Shown piece by piece: positions 1 through 7,732 of a stretch of DNA of 9,197 nt. The stretch spans positions 1-9,197 of the forward strand of contig CAYMAN010000059.1 in assembly GCA_964388455.1 (NCBI GenBank), given 5' to 3'. The notes under the pieces are model-generated. The model was not told the origin of the DNA, did no database searches, and saw only the letters and a program-made list of their open reading frames with translations. Position numbers and translations under genes: made by a program. How positions within the stretch are numbered: position 1 is the first letter of the stretch; every line of letters begins with the position of its first letter. The stretch comes from JBBRWO01 sp964388455 (lineage in GTDB: Bacteria > Actinomycetota > Coriobacteriia > Anaerosomatales > JAAXUF01).

Positions 1-110
1 TCCCGATGTACGGCGGCACGCTGCTCCTGACGCTCACAGACGAGGCCGCGACCCAAATCCCGGTCTCGCGCCGCCGCGTCCCCGCACTGAAGAAGGCGCT
101 CGGGCTCTGA
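1..110 (+). CDS. C-terminal end of a probable LytTR-family DNA-binding response regulator (5' end outside window)
   Basis: Only the last 35 codons are visible, read in the frame whose codons start at position 3 and ending at the TGA at 108-110. The peptide has a hydrophobic strand pattern (GGTLLLTLTD), then IPVSRRRVPALKKALGL. The 'IPVSRR...LK..LG' ending is the characteristic last strand and helix of the LytTR DNA-binding domain, in which the SRR segment is conserved. Such proteins are usually two-component response regulators (receiver domain plus LytTR) that bind direct repeats upstream of cell-surface, competence or virulence-type genes. The receiver domain, if there is one, lies before the window. 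The stop is one base from the start of the next gene, which suggests one transcript. The assignment rests on a short tail, so it is moderately confident; function and targets cannot be seen. Confidence 0.6.
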   Translation, partial: PMYGGTLLLTLTDEAATQIPVSRRRVPALKKALGL

Positions 111-111
111 C

Positions 112-591
112 ATGGTCCGGGTCGGCCTCATCTCGGACACGCACTCGACGCTCCACGCCGAGGCCATAGACATATTCATCGCCGAGAAGGTCGCCGCGAT
201 CCTGCACGCCGGCGACATCGGCAACCCCCACATCCTCTACGAACTCGGGGCGGTGGCACCGGTGACCGCGGTCCTCGGTAACAACGACAACCGGATGCCG
301 GGCATGGACCTCGATGCGGTGGCGCGCGTCACGATCGAGGGCGTGAGGTTCCTCGTCATCCACGACTTCCTCGACCTGGGGCCGATCCCCGAGGACGTCG
401 ACGTCGTGGTCTGCGGACACACGCACCGCCCGCAAAACGAGTGGCACGGCTCGACTCTTGTTGCCAATCCGGGATCAGCTTCGCAACGTCGGGGCCAACC
501 TGAGCGTACGGTCGGTATACTCGACATCGCCGACGACGGCTCGGTGGCCACACTTCGCATCATTCCGCTACACGACCCCCAGGGGAGCTAG
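112..591 (+). CDS. YfcE/MJ0936-family metallophosphoesterase (phosphodiesterase)
   Basis: This 159-residue cytoplasmic protein has the ordered metal-binding blocks of small calcineurin-like phosphoesterases: SDTH at 8-11 (D9, H11), HAGDIG at 32-37 (D35), LGNND at 55-59 (N57), a lone histidine at 84, and CGHTHRP at 101-107 (H103, H105). Size and motif order match the YfcE/MJ0936 family, dinuclear-metal phosphodiesterases active on generic phosphodiester substrates in vitro; the natural substrate is generally unknown. The ATG lies one base after the upstream regulator's TGA. The nearest purine-rich stretch (91-96) is about 15 bases away, so translation is probably coupled to the upstream gene. 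At the fourth block the sequence reads VIHDF, where family members usually have His-Gly; the metal-binding histidine is kept. The family assignment is secure; the physiological role is not known. Confidence 0.93.
   Translation: MVRVGLISDTHSTLHAEAIDIFIAEKVAAILHAGDIGNPHILYELGAVAPVTAVLGNNDNRMPGMDLDAVARVTIEGVRFLVIHDFLDLGPIPEDVDVVVCGHTHRPQNEWHGSTLVANPGSASQRRGQPERTVGILDIADDGSVATLRIIPLHDPQGS
581..587 (+). promoter_or_regulatory. Ribosome-binding site of the LCP gene
   Basis: The purine run AGGGGAG sits 12 bases before the ATG at 600 and overlaps the last codons of the phosphoesterase gene. It supports 600 as the LCP start. The in-frame ATG at 660 has a GGAGG-like run only one base upstream, too close to work well. 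Confidence 0.55.
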
Positions 592-599
592 CCCGAAAT

Positions 600-1610
600 A
601 TGACACGGAACGAACGTACTCCCAGGCGCACAAGGCCCGGCACCCGACGCGCGGAGGGCATGCGCGCCAAGCGCAACAAGCGGAAGCTCACTACCATTGC
701 GGTCGTCCTCGGTGTGGTGCTCGTGACAGCGGCCGCTGCAGGAGCGTGGTACTACAACAACCTTTCGAATCGACTCGCCGCCGATGAGACGACTGCCGCT
801 GAGGTCGCCGCGGTGCTTGAGCCTCAGACGGCAGATGTGGAGTCCGGGGCTCGGCCCGCCTACATTCTGCTCCTTGGCAGCGATGCCCGACCGGGCCAGG
901 GGCGTTCCCGCTCGGACAGCGTCGTGATCGCCAGGTTCGACAAGAAGTCCAAGCGCGTCTCGCTGCTCTCGATTCCGCGCGACACGCGGGTAGCGGTACC
1001 GGGACACGGCTACACCAAGCTCGCGCACGCCAACGCATACGGTGGCCCGGCGCTCGCGATCACGACGGTGAAGAACTACACGGGGCTTCCCATCGATCAC
1101 TACGTCGAGATGAACTTCGCGGGATTCGCTCGCATGGTGGACGCGCTGGGCGGGGTTCGCATCGATGTTGACGTAACCATCGATGACAAGCACGGTGCGA
1201 ACACTGGCGGGGTCAGCAATGTGACGTATATCCGCAAAGGCGAGCAGGTACTCAACGGCGCTCAAGCGCTCACCTATGTGCGTGCCCGGCACATCGCTGG
1301 TGGAGACGGCGCTCGCATGAAGCATCAGCAGGTGTTTCTCAAGGCGCTCGCTACTCAGGCCCTCGCGTCTGGAAACCGCTCACATCTGCCGGGCGTGATC
1401 AACGCAGCCGCGGACAACATTGAGACGGACCTCAAGGTGCCCGCGATTCTCGCGATCGCCAAGGACTTCCAAGGGTTCAAGGGTGACTCGATCAAGACAT
1501 ACAATGCCAAGGGCAAGGGCGGCAAGATCGGGGGCGTCTACTACATCATCCCGGATGTCGTGAAGTCCCAGGCGCTGTTCCGTTCCTTCGAGAACGGTGT
1601 CGCCAAGTAG
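600..1610 (+). CDS. LytR-CpsA-Psr (LCP) family cell-wall glycopolymer ligase
   Basis: This 336-residue protein has a very basic cytoplasmic N-terminus (residues 1-29, rich in Arg and Lys), one membrane segment at about 30-50, and an extracellular LCP domain from about residue 87. Characteristic residues are present: LLLGSDAR at 90-97 (D95, R97), RSDS at 104-107, SIPRDT at 124-129 (R127, D128), MVDALGGV at 179-186 and ALTYVRARH at 223-231 (R228, R230). LCP enzymes transfer polyprenyl-pyrophosphate-linked anionic polymers (teichoic acids, capsule, arabinogalactan) to peptidoglycan, and the acidic and arginine residues bind the pyrophosphate. There is no C-terminal LytR_C domain, so this is the short single-domain form. 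It follows the phosphoesterase gene by 8 bases and faces the convergent pgi gene. The family is clear; the polymer it attaches cannot be deduced. Confidence 0.93.
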   Translation: MTRNERTPRRTRPGTRRAEGMRAKRNKRKLTTIAVVLGVVLVTAAAAGAWYYNNLSNRLAADETTAAEVAAVLEPQTADVESGARPAYILLLGSDARPGQGRSRSDSVVIARFDKKSKRVSLLSIPRDTRVAVPGHGYTKLAHANAYGGPALAITTVKNYTGLPIDHYVEMNFAGFARMVDALGGVRIDVDVTIDDKHGANTGGVSNVTYIRKGEQVLNGAQALTYVRARHIAGGDGARMKHQQVFLKALATQALASGNRSHLPGVINAAADNIETDLKVPAILAIAKDFQGFKGDSIKTYNAKGKGGKIGGVYYIIPDVVKSQALFRSFENGVAK

Positions 1611-1635
1611 CGATAGCCAGTCGTCATTCCGGCGC

Positions 1636-3279
1636 CTAGCGACATGCCTCCAGAAGCGCGTCCGAGAACTCGACAATGCGCTCCGAGCCCGCGTCAGCAA
1701 GATCGATCCTTAAGACGCGCCTGCCTGCCGCAACGAGTGTGGTCAGGTCTCCCTCGGCCTGAGCGCGATGCAGCTGACACAGGCCCCACGCCTTTCCGGG
1801 CACCGGAACGTCTGCATGGTCGCGCGTGGTCACGAGCAGGAAGACCCCGTTGTCGGCGCCGCCCTTGTGGAGCTGTCCTGTCGAGTGCAGGTAGCGTGGC
1901 CCGATCTCGAGCGTCACGGCGACCTGCTTCATCGCGGATACGCCGACCGCAGCCTTACGGAGCGGGTCGAGCAGTGTCTCATCGGCCGGGAGGTACGTCA
2001 GCACGCCGAGGAAGTCGCGAGAGCGCAGTGCGGCCAAAGCACTAGTCAGTGCCTCTGATAGCGATTCAGGGCCGACAGCGGGCGTCTCAAGCGCTCCTGC
2101 GAATGTAAGCATCGTCCCATCGGTGAGCGCATACTGCGGCTCCGGCGCCGCCAACTCGTTGGCCAGCACAGCGGCCGTCGCCGCCTTGGCGGCAGCCACG
2201 TTGGGCTGTCCAAAGGGGTTCACTCCAAGGAGGGGACCCAGAAGAGCGATCGCGTGTTCCCAGCGCACGAACTCCGCGCCAAGGTCATACGCGTCGCGCA
2301 GGACGATTTCGAAGACGGGCGCCGACTCGGAGAGCTGAGCCGTCCAGGCGGCGCGTACATGGTCGTCGGCGGTTCGGACGATCACGACGGCGCGGTCAGG
2401 ACCGTATCCGACCGGAACGTCGGCCGAGAGCTCGACGACCGGTACGACGCCGGTGCCCTCTTTGCCCAGAGACTCGGCAACCAGCTGCTCGACCCACAGC
2501 CCGAAGCTCGACAGCGACTCGGATGAGACGACCGTGAGCTTGTCACGCCCGGCTGCGCGAGCATCGCCGATGAAGGCAGCGAGTTCGGCCGCGGGGTTCT
2601 CGGCGGTCGGGAGCGCGCAGGCGGCGCTCATCGCAGACGCGCGCTCGAGCAGCAGGCTCACGTCCACGCCCAGGAGTGCCGCGGTCGTCAGCCCAAAGAC
2701 CGTCAGCGCTGAGAACCTGCCGCCCACGTCGGCGGGGGAGGAGACCAGCGCGCGGAATCCTCCGGTTGCGGCGAGTGCCTCAAGCGAGGTGCCAGGATCG
2801 GTGATCGCGATGAAGCGCTTGCCGGCGGCCAGCGCCCCCAGCTCGTTGTCGGCTTCCTCGCGGAAGATCGCGTAGAGCGACAACGGCTCGATGGTCGAAC
2901 CCGACTTGCTTGCGACAAGGTAGAGCGTCTTCGCGGGGTCGAGCGTGCCCACCACATGTGCGACCGACAGCGGCGCCGTGGTGTCGAGCACGTGCAGCCG
3001 GATTGCCGTCGCGCCGAGGACCTCGCCGATGACCAGCGATGCGAGCGACGAGCCGCCCATGCCGAGCAGCACCACGTCGGAAACGCCCTCGTCAGACGCG
3101 TCCTTCGCGAGGCGATCGAGGAGTGGGAGGGCGGCGCTCACCCCGGGTGTCGGGTCGACCCAGCCAAAGCTCGCGGCGGCCAGCTCGATGCCGTCGGCGT
3201 CATCGGCGAAGAGCGTCGCGTCGTGTGCGCGCAGGCGTGCGACCGCGTCGAGTTCGATCAGTCGTTGCAGCGAGTCCAT
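1636..3279 (-). CDS. pgi: Glucose-6-phosphate isomerase, of the type forming the C-terminal half of Tal-Pgi fusion proteins
   Basis: This 547-residue cytoplasmic protein should interconvert glucose 6-phosphate and fructose 6-phosphate. SIS-fold phosphosugar-binding motifs are GMGGSSLA at 73-80, SKSGSTIEP at 124-132 and GGRFSALT at 186-193. Later come FVRWEHAIALLGPLLGVNPF, with a Glu-His pair likely near the active site, GPRYLHSTGQLHKGG at 460-474, and a tail with VPGKAW and AQAEGDL...GRRVLRIDL. As I recall the family, the 'RYLHSTGQLHKGG' and 'AQAxGDL' blocks mark the isomerase half of bifunctional transaldolase/phosphoglucose isomerase proteins rather than classic E. coli-type Pgi. Here that half stands alone at its normal length; no transaldolase domain precedes it and the upstream neighbour is a transporter. 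The start is supported by a GAGAGG run 7 bases upstream. It is the last gene of the minus-strand run. Isomerase function is likely; a related phosphosugar isomerase activity is not excluded. Confidence 0.9.
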   Translation of the reverse strand: MDSLQRLIELDAVARLRAHDATLFADDADGIELAAASFGWVDPTPGVSAALPLLDRLAKDASDEGVSDVVLLGMGGSSLASLVIGEVLGATAIRLHVLDTTAPLSVAHVVGTLDPAKTLYLVASKSGSTIEPLSLYAIFREEADNELGALAAGKRFIAITDPGTSLEALAATGGFRALVSSPADVGGRFSALTVFGLTTAALLGVDVSLLLERASAMSAACALPTAENPAAELAAFIGDARAAGRDKLTVVSSESLSSFGLWVEQLVAESLGKEGTGVVPVVELSADVPVGYGPDRAVVIVRTADDHVRAAWTAQLSESAPVFEIVLRDAYDLGAEFVRWEHAIALLGPLLGVNPFGQPNVAAAKAATAAVLANELAAPEPQYALTDGTMLTFAGALETPAVGPESLSEALTSALAALRSRDFLGVLTYLPADETLLDPLRKAAVGVSAMKQVAVTLEIGPRYLHSTGQLHKGGADNGVFLLVTTRDHADVPVPGKAWGLCQLHRAQAEGDLTTLVAAGRRVLRIDLADAGSERIVEFSDALLEACR

Positions 3280-3286
3280 GACAAAG

Positions 3287-3292
3287 CCTCTC
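3287..3292 (-). promoter_or_regulatory. Ribosome-binding site of pgi
   Basis: On the minus strand the sequence reads GAGAGG, ending 7 bases before the pgi ATG (3279-3277). This is good spacing and fixes the start. It lies in the 63-base gap after the transporter gene. No convincing promoter was seen in that gap, although an AT-rich CATATA patch is present near 3330. Confidence 0.6.
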
Positions 3293-3342
3293 GGTAGTGG
3301 CAGTTCGGTGTTCCCAGCGGTATATGCCCCGCGAGACCGGAT

Positions 3343-4293
3343 TCACTCCGGTTCCGACTCCGGTTCGACGCCGGCCGCTTCAAGCGGTGGCGCTATCTCT
3401 GCTCCCGGCAGCGTGCGGGCCACCCACATCCCCCCGGCGACCACCATCGTGCCCCCCACGACGGTCCAGAGCGTCAGTTTCTCACCTAGGAACGCGGCTG
3501 CAAACAGCACCGCAGCGACCGGTTCAGTGTAGGTGAGAATCGCGGCATGATCGGTGCGCACCGCCCGCAGCCCGCCTAAGAAGAGCCAGCCCGCGAACGC
3601 CGTCTGCACGACTCCCAGCACCGCCAGCGCAGCGTAAGAACCCGCATGCGTCGGACCCTGCCCGCGCGAGTACAGCACCACGACGAACGGCAGCAGGATC
3701 GCGGCCGATACCGTGTACTCGATGACCATCAGCGCCATGCCCGAGATTCCTCGCAGGATCTTCTTACTACGCAGCAGCAGCGTCGCATAAGTGATCGCCG
3801 AGAGGAACGCGAGGACCGCACCGAGCAGCTCAGGCTCGCCCGCGATCGCCAGCCCCTGCGGAACCAGGATCACCCCGATGCCACCGAGTGCCAGCGCCAG
3901 CGGAATGAGAATCCGAGGGTCGAACCTCTCCCCGGTCACAAACGGCGCGAGCGCCGCTACGAACACCGGACCCGTGTAGCCCAGCAGTTCCGCCGTCGCC
4001 ACGTTCGTCAGATCCAACGCCGAGAGGAACAGCACCCAGTTCAGCGCGAGGATCACACCCTGTACGCCGACCTGCAACAGCTTGCCGCGAGACAGCGCGG
4101 TGAACTCCCCCGTCCGACGGGTCGCGATGAGATAGCCGAGAATCGCCACGTTGGCGAAGAGCACGCGGTAGAAGACCTTGATGATGGAGGCGCCGTCGGC
4201 CGCCCGCAGCACGAGAGGGATGGTGCCCCAGATGATGCCGGCCACAGCCACGCGACCAAGTCCGACGAGTGCGGCTCTTCGTGTCAGCGTCAT
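3343..4293 (-). CDS. EamA/DMT-superfamily ten-helix membrane transporter
   Basis: This 316-residue integral membrane protein has about ten hydrophobic helices (roughly 12-30, 36-57, 72-92, 99-117, 127-149, 156-173, 184-206, 216-238, 246-268, 274-293), arranged as two EamA repeats. Each repeat carries the usual signature of a helix ending in Tyr-Thr-x-Pro, then a small-residue helix and Gly-Glu: LLGYTGPVF...TGERF in the first half and ILTYTEPVA...LGEKL in the second. Members of the drug/metabolite transporter superfamily mostly export amino acids, nucleotides or other metabolites; the substrate cannot be predicted. The C-terminus is a short cytoplasmic tail ending in a Pro/Glu-rich repeat (EPESEPE). 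The ATG overlaps the TGA of the upstream glycosyltransferase by 4 bases (ATGA) with no good ribosome-binding site of its own, indicating translational coupling. The family is clear; the substrate is unknown. Confidence 0.9.
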   Translation of the reverse strand: MTLTRRAALVGLGRVAVAGIIWGTIPLVLRAADGASIIKVFYRVLFANVAILGYLIATRRTGEFTALSRGKLLQVGVQGVILALNWVLFLSALDLTNVATAELLGYTGPVFVAALAPFVTGERFDPRILIPLALALGGIGVILVPQGLAIAGEPELLGAVLAFLSAITYATLLLRSKKILRGISGMALMVIEYTVSAAILLPFVVVLYSRGQGPTHAGSYAALAVLGVVQTAFAGWLFLGGLRAVRTDHAAILTYTEPVAAVLFAAAFLGEKLTLWTVVGGTMVVAGGMWVARTLPGAEIAPPLEAAGVEPESEPE

Positions 4294-5288
4294 GACAGCC
4301 GCTGCCAGATCGTGTCACGTGCGTCACGAGCCTGGGCGATTGCGCGGCTGCCGCTACGCCGAGCAAGTCGCAGGCGGACCTTCAAGTAGCGCCGGAACTG
4401 CGCGGCTTCGTCCGGCTCCAGCGTGCGAAGCGCCTCACGGAAACCGTCGGCGTCTATGGTCGCGTCGCCGAGCCGACTGATGCGCTCCAACGCCTCGGCG
4501 GGGAATGCCGCGACCTGATCGACCGCTTCGCCCAACCCGGTCCGCAGCTCATCGATGTTGACCAGCGGTGCGGACTTCTCGGCAGGCTCGAAGGCGCCGA
4601 ACTCGTAGTCGAAGGGGACGCTGTGAATCGGCTTGCCCTGAATGGCGTAGACCTCCGTGTAGAGGTACATGAACGCGAGTCGGACGAGGCCCTCTTTGCC
4701 GATGCGGCGCATCGAGGTGGGCATTGCGTCGCCGCGAAGCACTCGAAACTTGCCGACCTTGGCGGCGCGCTGGACGTAGTCGTGATCCTCGGCCAGCACG
4801 ATCGACTCGTCGTAACCTCCGATTGCCTCGTGCGTGGCGCGTTCGATAAGGATGCAGAAGCCGGGGGCGTGCGGGGATGCGACCTGGATGAGGTCGAGGT
4901 ACAGGTTGGCGACATCGCATGCGAAGAGGTTGCCGGGCGTCTCCTCGAGCGGCGCGATGTGAGCGGTCGCCGCGATGAGGTCGCGCTCCGAGAACTCGGC
5001 CAGCGCCTGCTCGATCCAGTTCGCGGGCGGCACGTTGTCGGCGTCGAAGAAGAGGATGAGGTCGGTGTCGGCGACCGCTGCACCTGCGTTGCGACCCACG
5101 GCCGGCATGCCGCCGTCGACCACGCGGGCGCCGCGTGCTGTCGCGATCTCGCGCGTCGCATCGGTCGAGCCTGCGTCGGCCACCACGACGGCGTCAGGCC
5201 GGCGCGTCTGGCGTTCCAGCGCGTCGAGCAGCACGGGGAGTCGCTCGCCCTCATTGAGGGCGGGCACGACCACGGTCAGGCTAGGCAT
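4290..5288 (-). CDS. Family 2 glycosyltransferase (GT-A fold), soluble
   Basis: This 332-residue protein has an N-terminal GT2 domain over about residues 1-220. It shows the VVVPALNEGERL nucleotide-binding start (6-17), VVADAGSTDAT (35-45), GRNAGA (65-70), the metal- and nucleotide-sugar-binding DAD motif in FFDADN (80-85), GGYDE (157-161) and an acidic AEDHDY block (166-171), the usual place of the catalytic base. It therefore should transfer a sugar from a nucleotide-sugar donor; donor and acceptor are not evident. The stretch around 203-230 is aromatic and weakly hydrophobic but not a convincing membrane segment. The C-terminal hundred residues are charged, helical and very Arg-rich at the end, perhaps for membrane-surface contact. 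A GGAG run 5 bases before the ATG supports the start. It follows hypE by 32 bases and is coupled to the transporter gene by a 4-base overlap. Confidence 0.9.
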   Translation of the reverse strand: MPSLTVVVPALNEGERLPVLLDALERQTRRPDAVVVADAGSTDATREIATARGARVVDGGMPAVGRNAGAAVADTDLILFFDADNVPPANWIEQALAEFSERDLIAATAHIAPLEETPGNLFACDVANLYLDLIQVASPHAPGFCILIERATHEAIGGYDESIVLAEDHDYVQRAAKVGKFRVLRGDAMPTSMRRIGKEGLVRLAFMYLYTEVYAIQGKPIHSVPFDYEFGAFEPAEKSAPLVNIDELRTGLGEAVDQVAAFPAEALERISRLGDATIDADGFREALRTLEPDEAAQFRRYLKVRLRLARRSGSRAIAQARDARDTIWQRLS

Positions 5289-5320
5289 CGGTTCTCCGGC
5301 GAGATACGGGGCTTACGGGA

Positions 5321-6331
<1,011 letters not shown>

Positions 6332-6334
6332 CGG

Positions 6335-7426
6335 CTAGGCCCTTCCGTAGTCGGTGAACCGGTAGTAGGCCGCGCAACTGCCCTCCGAGGAGACCATGCA
6401 CGGGCCGATGGGATTCTCGGGCGTGCAACCCTTGCCGAACAGCTTGCACTCGAATGGCAGGGTGACTCCGCGCAGAACCTCACCGCACTGACAGCCCTTG
6501 ATCTCCTTGGGCTCCGGCAGCGTCACCGGCAGGCGCACGACGGCGTCGTAGTACGCGAACTCGTCGCGGATCTTCAGGCCGGTGCCGGGGATGACGCCGA
6601 TACCGCGCCAGTCTGCGTCCATCTCGGTAAACACCTGCTCGACCATCTCGCGAGCGTGCGGGTTGCCCTCGGGCAGGACGCCGCGGTGGTAGGCGATCTC
6701 GATCTCCGAGCGACCCTCTTCGAGCTGCTTGAGCAGCATGTAGATGCCCTGGAGCACGTCGACCGGCTCGAAGCCGGTGATGACACCAGGGATGTGATAC
6801 TCCGACGCGAGGTACTCGTACGGCTGACTGCCGATGATCGTTGAGACGTGGCCCGGCAGGATGAAGCCGTTGATCTGCACCTCGGGGTCGTTCGCGAGCG
6901 CCTCGAGAGCGGCCGGTACGGTCTTGTGCGCGCAGAACACCGAGAAGTTCTCGAGCCCGGACTCCTTGGCGCGGAGGATGGCGGCCGCGATGAGTGGCGC
7001 GGTGGTCTCGAAGCCGACTGCGACGAAGACGACCTCACGATCGGGATTCTTCTCGGCCAGCGCGAGGGCGTCGAGGGGGGAGTAGACGATGCGGACGTCG
7101 CGACCGTCGGCCTTCTCGCGGGCGAGCGACGAGTAGCTGCCGGGGACCTTCATCATGTCGCCGAAGCTCGTGACGATGACCTCGGGGCGACGCGCGAGTT
7201 CGATGGCGGTGTCGATGTCGGTGTTCGCGGTCACGCAGACGGGGCAGCCGGGGCCGGAGAGCAGCGTAACCCACTCCGGCATCACGGCGCGCAGGCCGTT
7301 CTTGGCGATCGCGACGGTGTGTGTGCCACAGACCTCCATGATCTTCACGGGGCCGGTCTTGGTCGCTGCGATAGCGTCAATCAGGCCCCGCGCGATCACG
7401 GGGTCGCGGAATCCTGAAAGGTCCAT
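6335..7426 (-). CDS. hypD: HypD, iron-sulfur scaffold protein of [NiFe]-hydrogenase maturation
   Basis: This 363-residue protein is the [4Fe-4S] partner of HypC; together they hold the Fe ion while two CN and one CO are added. Diagnostic cysteine motifs are all present: EVCGTHT at 31-37 (C33), GPGCPVCVT at 58-66 (C61, C64), and the cysteine-rich C-terminus with C312 and C314 (CQCGEVLRG), C327, C334, C343 (GPCMVS) and C351. Also present are GFETTAP and PGHVSTIIG. Length matches the family. The gene starts 5 bases after the hypC stop and ends 3 bases before hypE; a GAAGAGG run in the end of hypC, about 10 bases before the ATG, serves as ribosome-binding site. No key residue is missing, so it should be functional. 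Confidence 0.98.
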   Translation of the reverse strand: MDLSGFRDPVIARGLIDAIAATKTGPVKIMEVCGTHTVAIAKNGLRAVMPEWVTLLSGPGCPVCVTANTDIDTAIELARRPEVIVTSFGDMMKVPGSYSSLAREKADGRDVRIVYSPLDALALAEKNPDREVVFVAVGFETTAPLIAAAILRAKESGLENFSVFCAHKTVPAALEALANDPEVQINGFILPGHVSTIIGSQPYEYLASEYHIPGVITGFEPVDVLQGIYMLLKQLEEGRSEIEIAYHRGVLPEGNPHAREMVEQVFTEMDADWRGIGVIPGTGLKIRDEFAYYDAVVRLPVTLPEPKEIKGCQCGEVLRGVTLPFECKLFGKGCTPENPIGPCMVSSEGSCAAYYRFTDYGRA

Positions 7427-7431
7427 GGGCC

Positions 7432-7686
7432 CTACGCCTCTTCGAGGACGTTCAGGCCCTCTTCCTCGGCGAAGAACGGCAGTGTCTTCAGGAGTTCGAG
7501 GGTTTCGTTGGCGAACTCCTCATCGACCACCTGGAGTGCGAAGCCTGCGTGGACGAGGACGAAATCGCCCTCGACGGCTTCAGGAACAAGATCGAGCGAG
7601 ATCTTCCGAGTGACACCCATGATGTCGACTGACGCCATGGTGTTCTCTTCGCGTTTCACTACTCGTGCGGGGATGGCGAGGCACAT
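7432..7686 (-). CDS. hypC: HypC, small chaperone of [NiFe]-hydrogenase maturation
   Basis: This 84-residue OB-fold protein begins MCLAIPARV, the invariant HypC/HybG start; Cys2 is exposed after Met removal and ligates the iron being loaded, first with HypD and later with the hydrogenase large-subunit precursor. The GDFVLVHAGFA block at 40-50 (H46) is the second family signature. An in-frame ATG further upstream (7776) would add 30 residues, but would bury the essential Cys2 and overlap hypF, so 7686 is the right start; an AAGGGT run 8 bases upstream agrees. The last 20 residues are acidic (FFAEEEGLNVLEEA), within normal variation. hypC lies 46 bases after the hypF stop and 5 bases before hypD. 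Confidence 0.97.
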   Translation of the reverse strand: MCLAIPARVVKREENTMASVDIMGVTRKISLDLVPEAVEGDFVLVHAGFALQVVDEEFANETLELLKTLPFFAEEEGLNVLEEA

Positions 7687-7694
7687 ACGCCCTG

Positions 7695-7700
7695 ACCCTT
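7695..7700 (-). promoter_or_regulatory. Ribosome-binding site deciding the hypC start
   Basis: On the minus strand AAGGGT lies 8 bases before the ATG at 7686, within the 46-base gap after hypF. It is a modest match, but it supports the MCLAIP start over the longer in-frame reading. No promoter or terminator hairpin was recognised in this gap. Confidence 0.45.
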
Positions 7701-7732
7701 CTGTCGTGTGATGCACTCTTAGCGAGCTAGCA

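Noticed and set aside
588..1325. A 245-codon minus-strand open frame opposite the LCP gene
   Set aside because: The LCP frame has all catalytic motifs. The antisense product is Arg/His-rich without recognisable structure.
1598..1644. Inverted repeat TGTCGC / GCGACA around the convergent stops, as a possible two-way terminator
   Set aside because: The arms are only 6 bases with a loop of about 35 bases and no T-tract, so it is indistinguishable from chance in GC-rich DNA.
3280..3342. CATATA patch as a possible pgi promoter
   Set aside because: No matching -35 element at proper spacing was seen; one AT-rich hexamer in a short gap is weak evidence.
3343..3375. Pro/Glu repeat at the end of the transporter gene
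   Set aside because: It is a short coding repeat of Glu-Pro-Glu type, common in charged cytoplasmic tails; no sign of a separate element.
5289..5320. Short direct repeat (TACGGG twice) between hypE and the glycosyltransferase gene
   Set aside because: The two copies are very short and lie within a 32-base gap. They do not form a hairpin and match no operator I know.
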